Shown: positions 26,601 through 35,089 of the stretch, piece by piece | Position numbering within the stretch: the first letter of the stretch is position 1 | Layout of the letters: each line of letters opens with the position of its first letter | NCBI GenBank assembly: GCA_018335755.1 | Contig: JAGXRK010000045.1 | Coordinates: 310,001 to 374,000 of the forward strand | Source: Ignavibacterium sp. | Lineage (GTDB): Bacteria > Bacteroidota > Ignavibacteria > Ignavibacteriales > Ignavibacteriaceae | Length of the DNA: 64,000 nt | Reading direction: 5' to 3' | Translations under genes and position numbers: made by a program | The notes under the pieces: model-generated | What the model saw: the letters and a program-made list of their open reading frames with translations, nothing else | What the model was told of the DNA's origin: nothing | The model's database searches: none

Positions 26601-27087
26601 AGTTAATAATTACGGGTTTGAGATTCTTCGCTCCGCTCAGAATGACAATGATTGGACTAAATTAGGTTTTGTTGAAGGGTATGGTAACTCCAATTCACCT
26701 AAAAGCTATTCTTTTTCTGACAACTCCATTAACTCCGGTAAACTTAGCTACAGGCTTAAACAAATTGATAATGATGGTTCTTTCAGTTATTCAAAAATTA
26801 TTGATGTGGATCTTGGCGCACCCAGAAAGTATGAGCTTGCTCAGAACTTCCCGAATCCTTTCAATCCGAATACTGCTATTAGATTCTCGCTGCCTGAAAC
26901 CGGTACTGTTAAACTTACTGTTTACAATCTGTTGGGTCAGGAAGTTGCATTGCTCGTAAACGGATTGACTGAATCAGGAACTCATATTATTAACTTTGAT
27001 GCCGAGGGACTTAACAGCGGTGTTTACATATACAGGATAGAATCCGGCAGTTTCAATGAAGTAAAGAAGATGACGTTGATAAAGTAA
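23671..27087 (+). CDS. S8 family serine peptidase (subtilase) with P-domain and T9SS sorting domain
   Basis: Secreted protease of 1138 residues. After a signal peptide and propeptide-like region (to about 205), the subtilase domain has the triad D265 (VFDTGID), H299 (GHGTCVAG) and S491 (FNGTSAACPNAAG). A proprotein-convertase P-domain follows at about 686-835 (LSHTWVSDIMLMVWSPH...GNWRFINTDAFAGD), then a choice-of-anchor/FN3-like module and the type IX sorting domain. The region around the catalytic serine reads TSAACPN instead of the usual TSMAAPH. SD GAGGTG precedes the ATG. Probably a surface or released protease for protein degradation. Confidence 0.93.
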   Translation: MKFLILLLKLMFIQSALIISQINYYYVDGHRIDLEPRTDKLVIVLNHTGISDFLIREELGAYISSNQELLKLADNLYLLNFGANESEAYVSQKISDLNSQSIIVKFAERVFYGESKKVTQIASDEFIVRLFDLDNKSKLDQINTQYSIEILENINDENTFVLKSRNGIRLNALQLSEIYFQTGYFEYCEPNFGYPEGCLFNYTPNDPLYASQWVLNNTGQSTPTEGNSTAGDLTSSAGIPGADMSVNLAWNYTKGNNSVVVGVFDTGIDSAHPDLYQNLLAGYDASNNTGSVTTDPVGHGTCVAGIIGARTNNGIGVSGIVGGDNTLNSNCRIRAFKLVNNQGQFTTNTNLANAFNLARTTGVHVSSNSWGGGTPNATLTDAINNLSNNGRGGLGCVVLFASGNDGRNPPFYPSYLASVVCVGASTRHDQKKAAGTGNQWWWGGNYGEDVNGDLDLVAPTICYTTDIRGTGGYNISAGTAGDYYSTFNGTSAACPNAAGVAAMIFSINPNFTRDQVLDYLYRGCEKIDNVGYKTVKTYGYWNEYFGYGRVNALNSVRLAMGVDVTPPTIVHNNIRSHSSTYPTLLTATIVDQNGASVPNSGPQQPRIYYRFNKNGSGWSAFFSSYSISNAGNIFTFKIPGVGRQTEVQYYIEAEDATGNLTTFPLHASSTYPYTLCYYAVGNIMTETRGLTNWNPPDGGAGISANVNFPTSYSILEARVRINLSHTWVSDIMLMVWSPHSDANNNRVCLFSFNGSSGDNISNATVTDSATQFWRQGTPPYSNGFYKPEYLLAGLNGTNAQGNWRFINTDAFAGDAPTYSSLDIILKRMDGVNSSCARLNNPEDSIIYFGNPIPPTVIERDYYLKNDGNSNLTVSSVVFTGTYSSMFSLLTALPGPISPNDSALFRVQLNFNSLLKGNISHDLQDYSNALMEISNNDPSKPIYRVSLETDNPLPVELSSFSASVIGSSVKLNWRTETEVNNYGFEILRSAQNDNDWTKLGFVEGYGNSNSPKSYSFSDNSINSGKLSYRLKQIDNDGSFSYSKIIDVDLGAPRKYELAQNFPNPFNPNTAIRFSLPETGTVKLTVYNLLGQEVALLVNGLTESGTHIINFDAEGLNSGVYIYRIESGSFNEVKKMTLIK
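26622..26650 (+). repeat. Dispersed GATTCTTCGCTCCGCTCAGA-type repeat inside the subtilase gene
   Basis: This 29-bp unit encodes ILRSAQNDND in frame and ends CAGAATGACAATG. It resembles the intergenic units at 12026-12063 and 12117-12144 (AGATTTCTC...GAAATGACA). In the paralogue at the same site a different repeat is found (22959-22989). Confidence 0.6.
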
Positions 27088-27108
27088 AAAAAAGAGCCCC
27101 ATCCCCAA

Positions 27109-27129
27109 CCCTTCCCCTAAGGGGAAGGG
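27109..27129. repeat. GC-rich hairpin in the 3' UTR, copy 2
   Basis: Same 9-bp stem and TAA loop as 23448-23468, at the same distance after the stop codon. Confidence 0.7.
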
Positions 27130-27178
27130 AGTTAAAAAAAATAGTCGTACTAAAATAGGTTGACTGTATATTATTTAA

Positions 27179-27208
27179 CCTCTCTGCCAAGCAGAGAGGA
27201 TTTTTTTT
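27179..27208 (+). terminator. Rho-independent terminator after the subtilase gene
   Basis: CCTCTCTGC/GCAGAGAGG form a perfect 9-bp stem with a CAA loop, followed by A and eight T. It fits the end of the subtilase transcript. Confidence 0.85.
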
Positions 27209-27348
27209 GATTTTATCGCATTATTTACCGGATAATATTAAGAAATTATTAAAATCAAATAATTATTATTTGATTTGGTTTGACCTCTAAAAAGAAAATC
27301 TTATTTTTAGTTAAATCAATTAACATCAATAATTATTCAGGAGTAATA

Positions 27349-28914
27349 ATGAGAAAATCGGGTTTACTGTTCTTCGTCTTTGTGTTTACATTTATATGTA
27401 TTGGAAAAATAAATGCCGATACAGTTTATGTAAACGTTATGAATAATTTTTTTAGCCCTGCCAATTTTACGGCAAATGTTGGAGACCAGGTAAAATGGAC
27501 TTTAATGGAAGGAAATCATACAACTACCTCAATGACAATTCCAGCCGGAGCGGCTACCTGGAATTATACATTTACCGGAGTTGGAGATACTTATGTTTAT
27601 GAGGTTACCGTCGCTGGAGACTATAGTTATGAGTGTGTTTTCCACCCAGGGATGGTAGGAAATTTTACAGCCGAAACCGTGAGCGGCCCGCAGGTTGAAG
27701 AAAATTTTGATTATGCAATTGGCTCTACTTTAGTCAGCAATGGTTACACCGCTCATAGTGGTTCAGGTACAAATTCTCAAACTGTTATTTCAGGAAATTT
27801 ATCTTATCCGGTTTATCCTTCATCCGGAATAGGAAATATGCTTCAATTAGTTAATACCGGTGAAGATGCACATAAAACACTTGCCTCTGATGTTACTACA
27901 GGAACTGTTTATGCCTCTTTTTTGGTGAATGTTGACTCTGCAAGAATTGCCGGAGATTACTTTTTCCACCTAGGACCTAATCCTTTAAGTACTACCTTCA
28001 GATCAAGAGTATTTGTTAAGTTAGCTGCAAATGGAAACCTTGCTTTTGGATTGTCGAAAGGATCGACTTCTGCATCAGTGCCTCCTGTTTATACTGATTC
28101 AATCTACCAGGCAGGTACAACTTATTTAATTGTTGCAGCTTACGAAGTCGTAGACGGTGCCACAAACGATTTAGTTAAGCTTTGGGTTAATCCTGATTTA
28201 TCCGGCCCCGAACCAGCATCGTTAATTACAATTGACGACCCAACAAATGCGGATATTTCTGTTGGTTCTTATGCTTTCAGACAAGGAGGTAGTGCATCCG
28301 GACCATATTTGAAGTTAGATGGCTTGAGAATTTTTACAATTTGGGATGATGTAGTTCCTGTTGAACTAACTTCATTTACAGCTGCTTCAATCGGCAATGC
28401 TGTTACACTTAACTGGTCAACTGCATCTGAGGTTAATAACTCAGGCTTTGAAGTAGAAAGAAGAAATTTAACATCAGATTGGACATCATTAGGATTTGTT
28501 CAGGGCAACGGAACTACAGCCGAAGCTAAACAATATTCATTTATCGATAATAATGTTTCTGCAGGAAGCTACAGCTATAGACTTAAACAAATCGATTTTG
28601 ACGGTACATTTGTATACTCAAATTCTGTTGAAGTAGAAGTTTCGACACCATCTGTTTATGAATTAGCTCAAAATTATCCTAATCCATTCAACCCGAGCAC
28701 AGCAATTAAATTTAATCTTCCTGAAGCAGGAAATGTTAAACTGGTTGTTTATAATTTACTCGGACAGGAAGTTAATACTCTTGTTAACGAATTTAAAAGT
28801 GCTGGTTTATATACAATAAACTTCGACGCTACAAATCTTACAAGCGGTGTTTATCTCTATAAGATAGAAGCTAATGGATTTGTTCAGACAAGAAAAATGA
28901 TGCTTATAAAGTAA
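27349..28914 (+). CDS. Plastocyanin-like cupredoxin protein with T9SS sorting domain
   Basis: Secreted protein of 521 residues. A signal peptide (LLFFVFVFTFICIGKINA) is followed by a type 1 copper domain with ligand pattern GNHTT (His), YECVFHPGM (Cys, His, Met), then a beta-rich domain of about 200 residues without an assigned family, a FN3-like module and the sorting domain ending MMLIK. ATG 27349 is chosen because CAGGAG lies five bases upstream; the frame is open further upstream to 27280. The copper domain suggests electron transfer or copper binding at the cell surface. Its sorting domain is more diverged than those of the two genes upstream. Confidence 0.85.
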   Translation: MRKSGLLFFVFVFTFICIGKINADTVYVNVMNNFFSPANFTANVGDQVKWTLMEGNHTTTSMTIPAGAATWNYTFTGVGDTYVYEVTVAGDYSYECVFHPGMVGNFTAETVSGPQVEENFDYAIGSTLVSNGYTAHSGSGTNSQTVISGNLSYPVYPSSGIGNMLQLVNTGEDAHKTLASDVTTGTVYASFLVNVDSARIAGDYFFHLGPNPLSTTFRSRVFVKLAANGNLAFGLSKGSTSASVPPVYTDSIYQAGTTYLIVAAYEVVDGATNDLVKLWVNPDLSGPEPASLITIDDPTNADISVGSYAFRQGGSASGPYLKLDGLRIFTIWDDVVPVELTSFTAASIGNAVTLNWSTASEVNNSGFEVERRNLTSDWTSLGFVQGNGTTAEAKQYSFIDNNVSAGSYSYRLKQIDFDGTFVYSNSVEVEVSTPSVYELAQNYPNPFNPSTAIKFNLPEAGNVKLVVYNLLGQEVNTLVNEFKSAGLYTINFDATNLTSGVYLYKIEANGFVQTRKMMLIK

Positions 28915-28940
28915 TATTTAATAAGTAAGGTTTTTATTAA

Positions 28941-28972
28941 AAGTCCCCTCTTAAAATGAGGGGACTTTTTTT
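28941..28972. terminator. Bidirectional terminator between convergent genes
   Basis: AAGTCCCCTC/GAGGGGACTT form a 10-bp stem with a TTAAAAT loop, followed by seven T on the plus strand and preceded by A-rich sequence that gives a T-tract on the minus strand. It lies between the convergent cupredoxin gene and the nucleotidyltransferase gene and can serve both. Confidence 0.85.
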
Positions 28973-30473
28973 ATAAATTCTCAATCAGTTCACTGCCTTT
29001 AGGTGTTGGTAAATAGAACTTAACAGGTTTAACTTTACCGTGTGCATCTTTAACGGATTTGATTCTCTTTCTTATAATAACTGAATGTTCAATAAAAATT
29101 CCGTCTTCAATAACTGATCCGAATATGTAACTTGTCCCTTTTATTAGAACGTGCTTTCCTATTCTTAAAGGATGTTCATCACTGCCTGTCATATTAACAC
29201 TGGACTCGATACGTGAGTTATCACCGATAATAATATTACCTTTAATTATATCGCCCCAGAGAATTTCAACATTATCGCCAAGCTTAAGGGTTTGTCCGGG
29301 AAAAGCGGAAAGGTGAACATTCTCCCAAACTTTACAGTTCTTTCCAAAAACAACATTACCATCTACAAAAACGTTTTTATGGAATTCAACATTGTAATGG
29401 AGATCAACATCAGCACCTATGTGAACACCTTTGCCTATTTTAATATCAAGCGGAACACCTTTAGCATCCTGTTCTACAAGTTTCTCTACCACTTTTTCGT
29501 GAATATAAAAATCTTCCGGGTCATCAATTTCAATAATGTCTTTCAGCTTATTATAGATTCTTTCTCTGGCTATTGCCTCCATTTCTTTAAGAACAGATTT
29601 ATTGTTGAAGCCCATAACAACATAAGGTTCTTCCGGTTCTACAGCTGCTACCGAATATCCTTTTTTATTAAACAGATTGATCAGATCAGTTATATAAATT
29701 TCATTCTGAACATTATTACTGGTAAGATTATCAATCTGTTCAATAAGTTTATTATAATCAAAAGCATAAACACCTGAATTAAACTCATTATTTTTAATCA
29801 GTTCGTCTTTGGTAAATGAGTAATGCCTGCTTTTGTAGTCAATTATGTGTGGCTTGTTATTATCAAGAGCCATAATATCTTTGTATTCCATAATCTGAAT
29901 TACATTACCTTTATCAATACCCGAATCTTTCCCATCCACATCAGTTTCTTTAACCCGAATAATTCTGCCATAATAATTGTCTGCAGGATTACCTCCAAAA
30001 ATTCCGGTAAGCACTACCATATCAGCTTTTGAATCAATAAAATCCTGCCTGAACTTTGCCATAGTATTGCTGTTTAACAAACCCATATCGCCGGGCAGCA
30101 CATATACAATACCCTTGCTTAGTTTTCCTTTAATGCTTTTTAGTGCAATCTGAACGGCATGACCGGTTCCATTTTGAGTTTCCTGATAGGCAAAAACATT
30201 TCTTTTTCGTTTGCCAATTACTTCCATAACATCAAGCGCTTTTATACCAACCACAATAACCGAATTAATACCATCTATACCATTCCGGCATGCATTGTAA
30301 ACACGTTCCACTGTTGGTATTCCCCATATCTTATGCAGCATTTTGGATTTTTGAGATTTAATTCTTTTACCGTGACCAGCTGCCAGAACAATTGAAACCT
30401 CGCCGGAATTTTCAAATTCTGTTGACAACTCTTTAGCTCGTTTTAGAATTTCATTATGATTATTATCAGACAT
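28971..30473 (-). CDS. GlmU-like NTP transferase with left-handed beta-helix
   Basis: Sugar-1-phosphate nucleotidyltransferase of 500 residues. The Rossmann signature is LAAGHGKRIKSQKSKMLHK (30-48, with K44 and H47), preceded by about 25 extra helical residues; the C-terminal third has hexapeptide repeats (GKGVHIGADVDLHYNVEFHKNVFVDGNVVFG). The GlmU acetyltransferase active-site segment with its catalytic His is not seen, so it is probably a UDP-GlcNAc-type pyrophosphorylase only. It is convergent with the cupredoxin gene and shares the terminator at 28941. Confidence 0.83.
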   Translation of the reverse strand: MSDNNHNEILKRAKELSTEFENSGEVSIVLAAGHGKRIKSQKSKMLHKIWGIPTVERVYNACRNGIDGINSVIVVGIKALDVMEVIGKRKRNVFAYQETQNGTGHAVQIALKSIKGKLSKGIVYVLPGDMGLLNSNTMAKFRQDFIDSKADMVVLTGIFGGNPADNYYGRIIRVKETDVDGKDSGIDKGNVIQIMEYKDIMALDNNKPHIIDYKSRHYSFTKDELIKNNEFNSGVYAFDYNKLIEQIDNLTSNNVQNEIYITDLINLFNKKGYSVAAVEPEEPYVVMGFNNKSVLKEMEAIARERIYNKLKDIIEIDDPEDFYIHEKVVEKLVEQDAKGVPLDIKIGKGVHIGADVDLHYNVEFHKNVFVDGNVVFGKNCKVWENVHLSAFPGQTLKLGDNVEILWGDIIKGNIIIGDNSRIESSVNMTGSDEHPLRIGKHVLIKGTSYIFGSVIEDGIFIEHSVIIRKRIKSVKDAHGKVKPVKFYLPTPKGSELIENL

Positions 30474-30595
30474 TACATTTACTCCATTTTATTATATTAC
30501 TATGCAAAATTAACCATTGATACTTAAATAGCTAAATTATAACTTTATCTTAAATGAATAGCATAATATTTTTAGAAAAAATAGAAAGATCATAT

Positions 30596-31054
30596 ATGAA
30601 AAAACAATTTATTTTAACATTTGTATTATTTGTATTGTTATCAATATCTTCCTACTCTCAGACAAGGGGATTTGGATTAGGAATAATTGTTGGAGAACCA
30701 ACCGGATTAAGTGCAAAATACTGGCTTTCAAGTCAAAATGCTCTTGATTTCGGACTAGGATATTCCTTTGTAAAAAAAGGAAGACTGCATTTTCATATGG
30801 ATTATTTATTTCATCATCAAAATGTTTTCCAGGCTGAAGAAAATTTTGCACTTTATTATGGACCAGGATTCCGCTTAAAGACTGTTGAGGGCGATGATGC
30901 AAGATTGGCTTTCAGATTCGGGGTTGGAATTGTCTGGCTGCCAAGAAATGCACCAATAGATGTTTTTGTTGAAATAGCTCCAATACTCGACATAATACCG
31001 GCAACAACTTTCGGGGTAAATGCCGGACTAGGTCTAAGATTCTTTTTTAACTGA
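30596..31054 (+). CDS. Small outer membrane beta-barrel protein (BAPKO_0422/DUF3996-like)
   Basis: A 152-residue exported protein: signal peptide (FILTFVLFVLLSISSYSQ), then alternating beta strands with the segment FGLGIIVGEPTGLSAKYWLSSQNALDFGLGYSF and a C-terminal LGLRFFFN, which ends in an aromatic as barrel proteins do. The GEPTGLSAK element matches the BAPKO_0422-type outer beta-barrel family. ATG 30596 gives a clean signal peptide; the longer frame from 30554 does not. Its last 21 bp overlap the convergent O-antigen ligase gene. Confidence 0.75.
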   Translation: MKKQFILTFVLFVLLSISSYSQTRGFGLGIIVGEPTGLSAKYWLSSQNALDFGLGYSFVKKGRLHFHMDYLFHHQNVFQAEENFALYYGPGFRLKTVEGDDARLAFRFGVGIVWLPRNAPIDVFVEIAPILDIIPATTFGVNAGLGLRFFFN

Positions 31055-32209
31055 TGCTTTATTATTAATAGCTGATAAAGTAGTAATTAGGAAAACAAAT
31101 ACAATTGACAGCACTGGTGAAGTTATAAATCCGGCTGTTAATCCGGAGGCAGTAAGTAAAAAGATTGCGGCAAATACCCCTGCCGCAATTTTTTTATAAT
31201 CTTTATCTAATTTTTTACTTCTGATATTTATTATTGAAACATAGAATAAGTAAAAAATTAAAATCAGGAAAACTATCAGTCCTAAAACCCCACTTTCAAA
31301 GTAAACCTGTAAAAAATCATTATGCCAGGTGCCTATACCTTTATCAGCAAATTCATCTTTAAAGGGAAAAATATCGTGAAATGTCCTTGGACCAAACCCC
31401 AGTACCGGGTGCTCAAAAGCCAGTTCCTCAGCACCTTTGAAAATTATATCTCTGTCGGATAATTGCGTGGGACTTTCCACCCTGCTTTGCAATGATGATG
31501 TTTTATTATTACTGAAAGATAAAAGAGTCAGCAAAACTGTTAAAACCAATACCGCAGAGATTACTTTAAATGAAAACTGCTTAAGAACTATTGCAGTAAG
31601 TATAATAACAGTGGCTAAAGCAATGTTTGTACGTCCTAATGATGTTATAAGAGCAGCAATCAGCATTGAAAGTATCACAGCCCATAAATAATCATTATAT
31701 TTTTTATGAATACTTTGCCGATAGAATAAGGCGAGTCCTAATGCCGCTAAAATATATGATGAAAAAGCGGCATAACCCGAAGAAAAAGATTGGGCTCTTT
31801 CATCAATACTAAAATTAAATTTTACTATTGCAATCAGAGCATTAATGCCTGCTCCTAGGATAAATAATAAAACAACGCTTGAAAATATTTTTTTATCAAA
31901 AGTTTTCAGATAAAAATGTAATGCGGCAAAGCTTATATAAAATAGTGCTTCTTTATAAAGCGACTCATTGCTGGAAGCCGGATATTCGGAAAAAAAAATT
32001 GAAAGCAGCCGGATGACTCCAAATGCAATGATAATAAAGGTAAGCTTATCAAAAGCTTTTTTCTTTTCTGAGTTTTTTTCGAAAAGCCACAACAGAAAAA
32101 TCGACACAGCAAATAACTGGAGCAAAAAAAGGGATAAGACGTAGCTTATAGATAATCCTGCAATCAGAACTAAAGATATATTACTATTGAACCTGGAGGT
32201 AATTTGCAT
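31034..32209 (-). CDS. O-antigen ligase family (Wzy_C) membrane protein
   Basis: Polytopic protein of 391 residues with the Wzy_C/O-antigen ligase domain: a periplasmic loop with VLGFGPRTFHDIFPFKDEFADKGIGTWHNDFLQVYFESGVLGL, where the G-x-G and the H-N-x-F-L-Q pattern are the conserved part, flanked by hydrophobic helices. It either ligates O-antigen to lipid A-core or polymerises a surface polysaccharide; the family does not separate these reliably. It follows the MsbA-like exporter gene by 10 bp, consistent with an LPS role. Confidence 0.85.
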   Translation of the reverse strand: MQITSRFNSNISLVLIAGLSISYVLSLFLLQLFAVSIFLLWLFEKNSEKKKAFDKLTFIIIAFGVIRLLSIFFSEYPASSNESLYKEALFYISFAALHFYLKTFDKKIFSSVVLLFILGAGINALIAIVKFNFSIDERAQSFSSGYAAFSSYILAALGLALFYRQSIHKKYNDYLWAVILSMLIAALITSLGRTNIALATVIILTAIVLKQFSFKVISAVLVLTVLLTLLSFSNNKTSSLQSRVESPTQLSDRDIIFKGAEELAFEHPVLGFGPRTFHDIFPFKDEFADKGIGTWHNDFLQVYFESGVLGLIVFLILIFYLFYVSIINIRSKKLDKDYKKIAAGVFAAIFLLTASGLTAGFITSPVLSIVFVFLITTLSAINNKASVKKES

Positions 32210-32219
32210 ATACTAATCA

Positions 32220-34073
32220 TTACTCTCTGAACTGCATTTCATATAATTTTTTATACAGCCCGCTTTCAGCAGCAATTAATTCTTCGTGCCTGCCATACTG
32301 AACAATTCTGCCGCGGTCAATTACAATAATTTTATTGGCGTTCCTTATTGTACTTAAACGATGGGCAATAACAAAAGTGGTACGGTTTTCCATCAATCTT
32401 TCAATAGCTTCCTGAACAAGAATTTCAGATTCATTATCCAGTGCAGAAGTTGCTTCATCAAAAATCATAATTTCCGGATCCTTTAAAATTGCGCGTGCAA
32501 TAGTAAGCCTCTGTCGCTGTCCGCCGGAAAGTTTTATACCGCGTTCACCAATAATAGTATCATAACCTTTAGACATTTCTGAAATAAACTTATGCGCGTT
32601 TGCGGTTTTAGCAGCCTTGATTATTTTCTCTTCAGGGCATTCAATAAGTCCGTAAGCTATATTTTCCTTTATGGAAGTATTAAAAAGAAAAGTTTCCTGT
32701 GTTACTATACCCATTTTTGCACGCAGTGATTCGAGCGTTAAGGTTCTGATATCTGTTCCATCAATAAATATTGCACCCTCTGTGGGGTCATAAAACCTTG
32801 GTATAAGATCCACAAGAGTTGATTTTCCGCCGCCGCTTGGACCAACAAGTGCAAGTATTTCACCTTTGTTTACCTGAAAAGAAATATCTGTAAGAATTTT
32901 TTCATCTGAATCATCATAACTGAAATGGACACTATTAAACTCAATTTTATCTTTAAATTCCTTTAGCACAATTGCTCCGGGAAGGTTAATAATATCCGAC
33001 TTGGTATCAAGAATCTCAAAAATCCTGTCCCCTGCCGCGCTGGCTTCCTGAATCCTGTTATTAACACTGCTTAGTTCTTTAATTGGGGGCAGCATTTGAA
33101 ATATTGCAAACAGAAATCCCAGAAACTGACTTGCACTTAGGACATTTTCCTCTAAAACTAAAATTCCTCCGTAATAAATAATAAATACGCCTATTACAAC
33201 ACTTAAAAATTCAGTAATAGGCGAGGAAGCATTTCTGATCCTTACAATTTTAAGAACCATTTTAAAAAAGCTTTTTGTTTCGTTAGTAAAACGCTTGTTT
33301 TCAAAAGGCTCCATTCCGAAAGCTTTAACTATTTTTACACCTGATATCGTTTCCTGCAAAACACTTGTTATATCGGCAAGCTTTGATTGTAGAACGTAAG
33401 TAAGCTTTCTCAGTTTAAAGCCAATCCATATTATTATCCCGGTTGAGAAAGGAAGAATAAGTATTGCAAACAAAGTAAGCTGCCAGCTAATACTGATGGC
33501 AATTCCAAGAAAAACAATGATAGTTAATGGTTCTTTGATAAGATTTGAAAAAGTAGCTGAGATGCTTGATTGCACAATGTTAACATCGTTTGTGAAGCGG
33601 GAAATTAAGTTGCCGGTTTTTTCCTTTTTAAAGTAGCTCAATGGTAAACTATTTAAATGTTTAAATGCCTGGTCGCGAAGATCTTTCATTGCACCGTATT
33701 CAACAACCGCCATAAAATAGGATTGCAGATAACCAAAAATGTTTTTAAGGAAGAAAGCAATTAATATCAGTATGCAGATTTTAATAAGAACGTCGGACTT
33801 TTCCCCGCTTAAAATAAAATCATTGAATGATGTTGTTACATCTTTTTCAATTGATTGTATCCAGTCAGGGAAAATACTGGTTCGGCTTGGTGCTTGTTCC
33901 TCACTTACAACCTGTTTTGTTGCTGATTCCTGGAACAGAGTATCCAGCAGAGGAATGGTTAAATAAACAGATAGTCCGTTCAGAAGTGCAAACAGGAATG
34001 TAAACACAAATGTAAGAAGAATGTGCTTCCAATATGGGCGGACATAATTTAGTATTCTTAAATAAGTATTCAA
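32220..34073 (-). CDS. MsbA-type ABC exporter (fused permease-ATPase)
   Basis: Half-transporter of 617 residues: six membrane helices in about 1-340, then an ATPase with Walker A GPSGGGKS (411-418), Q-loop, signature LSGGQ (515-519) and Walker B IMIFDEA (535-541), and H-loop IAHRLST. Long periplasmic segment between the first helices. Closest to the lipid A flippase MsbA and related lipid or peptide exporters. The neighbouring O-antigen ligase gene supports an LPS/lipid role. Confidence 0.87.
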   Translation of the reverse strand: MNTYLRILNYVRPYWKHILLTFVFTFLFALLNGLSVYLTIPLLDTLFQESATKQVVSEEQAPSRTSIFPDWIQSIEKDVTTSFNDFILSGEKSDVLIKICILILIAFFLKNIFGYLQSYFMAVVEYGAMKDLRDQAFKHLNSLPLSYFKKEKTGNLISRFTNDVNIVQSSISATFSNLIKEPLTIIVFLGIAISISWQLTLFAILILPFSTGIIIWIGFKLRKLTYVLQSKLADITSVLQETISGVKIVKAFGMEPFENKRFTNETKSFFKMVLKIVRIRNASSPITEFLSVVIGVFIIYYGGILVLEENVLSASQFLGFLFAIFQMLPPIKELSSVNNRIQEASAAGDRIFEILDTKSDIINLPGAIVLKEFKDKIEFNSVHFSYDDSDEKILTDISFQVNKGEILALVGPSGGGKSTLVDLIPRFYDPTEGAIFIDGTDIRTLTLESLRAKMGIVTQETFLFNTSIKENIAYGLIECPEEKIIKAAKTANAHKFISEMSKGYDTIIGERGIKLSGGQRQRLTIARAILKDPEIMIFDEATSALDNESEILVQEAIERLMENRTTFVIAHRLSTIRNANKIIVIDRGRIVQYGRHEELIAAESGLYKKLYEMQFRE

Positions 34074-34078
34074 TTACT

Positions 34079-35089
34079 TCAGAAGGGATTAAGCGGTATG
34101 TTTCTTAATCCACAGCCTCCTTTAATATTAATAGCATCAAAAGTGTTTAAGTTTTTAAGGTCTATAATTTTAATTTTTGAATTCCTTTCAAATCCTTGGT
34201 CAAATATCAAAAATTCGCTGGTGATAGTAAAGCGATACAGGGATGAACCAGAAAAACTCTTTGCTATTTTCTTTTGTAATGTATCATAAATAACCAGGGA
34301 TGCGGGGTCTTCTGTTTTATCTTTTTCTTCATTACCGGAACTTATTGTGGAAAACACTAACAATGATTTATCAGATATCCATTCCACATGATTAAGTCTG
34401 TGGTTTGTTTCTTTAATAAAAATTTTTTCTTTACTTACAAGATTGCGCATAAATATTGAATCTGATAGAGTATATATTCTGTATCTGTTATTGTAAGATG
34501 TTGTTTGAAGTTCTTTTAATTTAAATGTAGGATAGCCGCTAATCAGCAGATCTGAAGTTTCTGAGTGATCTGAAAGCAGCCTGCCGAACTTATTATACAA
34601 TAAAGTATTCTGAATAACGTAAGTATTTACTTTGGGATCAAAAGAATTAATAATAAGGTTATAGTTACCCTCTTCACTCCAATAAGCATAAAGCTGTATA
34701 AGATTGCCTAATTCTTTTAACATCGTAACTTCGCGGGTTTCAGGATCAATTCTGTAAAGTTTAGCTTTGTCAATAAAAGGGAAAGAACCTCGCATTCCAA
34801 AACTATGGGCAGCAATAAAAAAAGCTGTTTTAAAATCATCTGCAACTGCTAGGTCTATAACTCGTTGATTTCTATTATACCAGAAGACTGAAGCCTTTCT
34901 CTTTTCAACATTGTATTTGTAAATGCTGGAATTGCTTTCATTAATACCGACAAAATAAAATAAAGCGGTTTCTGTAAATTTTTTCTTTTTAACATATTTA
35001 CTGAAATCAAACAAATGCTCGTCCGATTTATCGCCGCAGCTAAAGAATAAAGCAGAAACTAATAAGATGCTTAAAAGTGTTTTAATCAA
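34079..35089 (-). CDS. Hypothetical lipoprotein, probable beta-propeller
   Basis: A 336-residue protein with a lipoprotein signal (LLSILLVSALFFSC, C18 the lipid site; GDKSDE after it suggests export past the inner membrane). The rest is beta-rich with repeating patterns such as YKYNVEKRKASVFWY, LYRIDPETREVTML, LVIYDTLQKKIAKSF, which look like propeller blades (TolB/WD40-like), but I do not recognise the family. It overlaps the site-2 protease gene by 8 bp. Confidence 0.65.
   Translation of the reverse strand: MIKTLLSILLVSALFFSCGDKSDEHLFDFSKYVKKKKFTETALFYFVGINESNSSIYKYNVEKRKASVFWYNRNQRVIDLAVADDFKTAFFIAAHSFGMRGSFPFIDKAKLYRIDPETREVTMLKELGNLIQLYAYWSEEGNYNLIINSFDPKVNTYVIQNTLLYNKFGRLLSDHSETSDLLISGYPTFKLKELQTTSYNNRYRIYTLSDSIFMRNLVSKEKIFIKETNHRLNHVEWISDKSLLVFSTISSGNEEKDKTEDPASLVIYDTLQKKIAKSFSGSSLYRFTITSEFLIFDQGFERNSKIKIIDLKNLNTFDAINIKGGCGLRNIPLNPF

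Larger units (their letters stand above)
26516..27137 (+). repeat. Long direct repeat, copy 2 (sorting domain plus 3' UTR)
   Basis: Counterpart of 22850-23476. It shares the coding and untranslated ends almost base for base; divergence is concentrated at the linker insert 26622-26660. Confidence 0.85.

Noticed and set aside
29292..29777. 161-residue plus-strand frame opposite the nucleotidyltransferase gene
   Set aside because: It is the antisense shadow of a well supported gene and has the Phe/Asn/Ile-rich composition of such shadows in AT-rich DNA.
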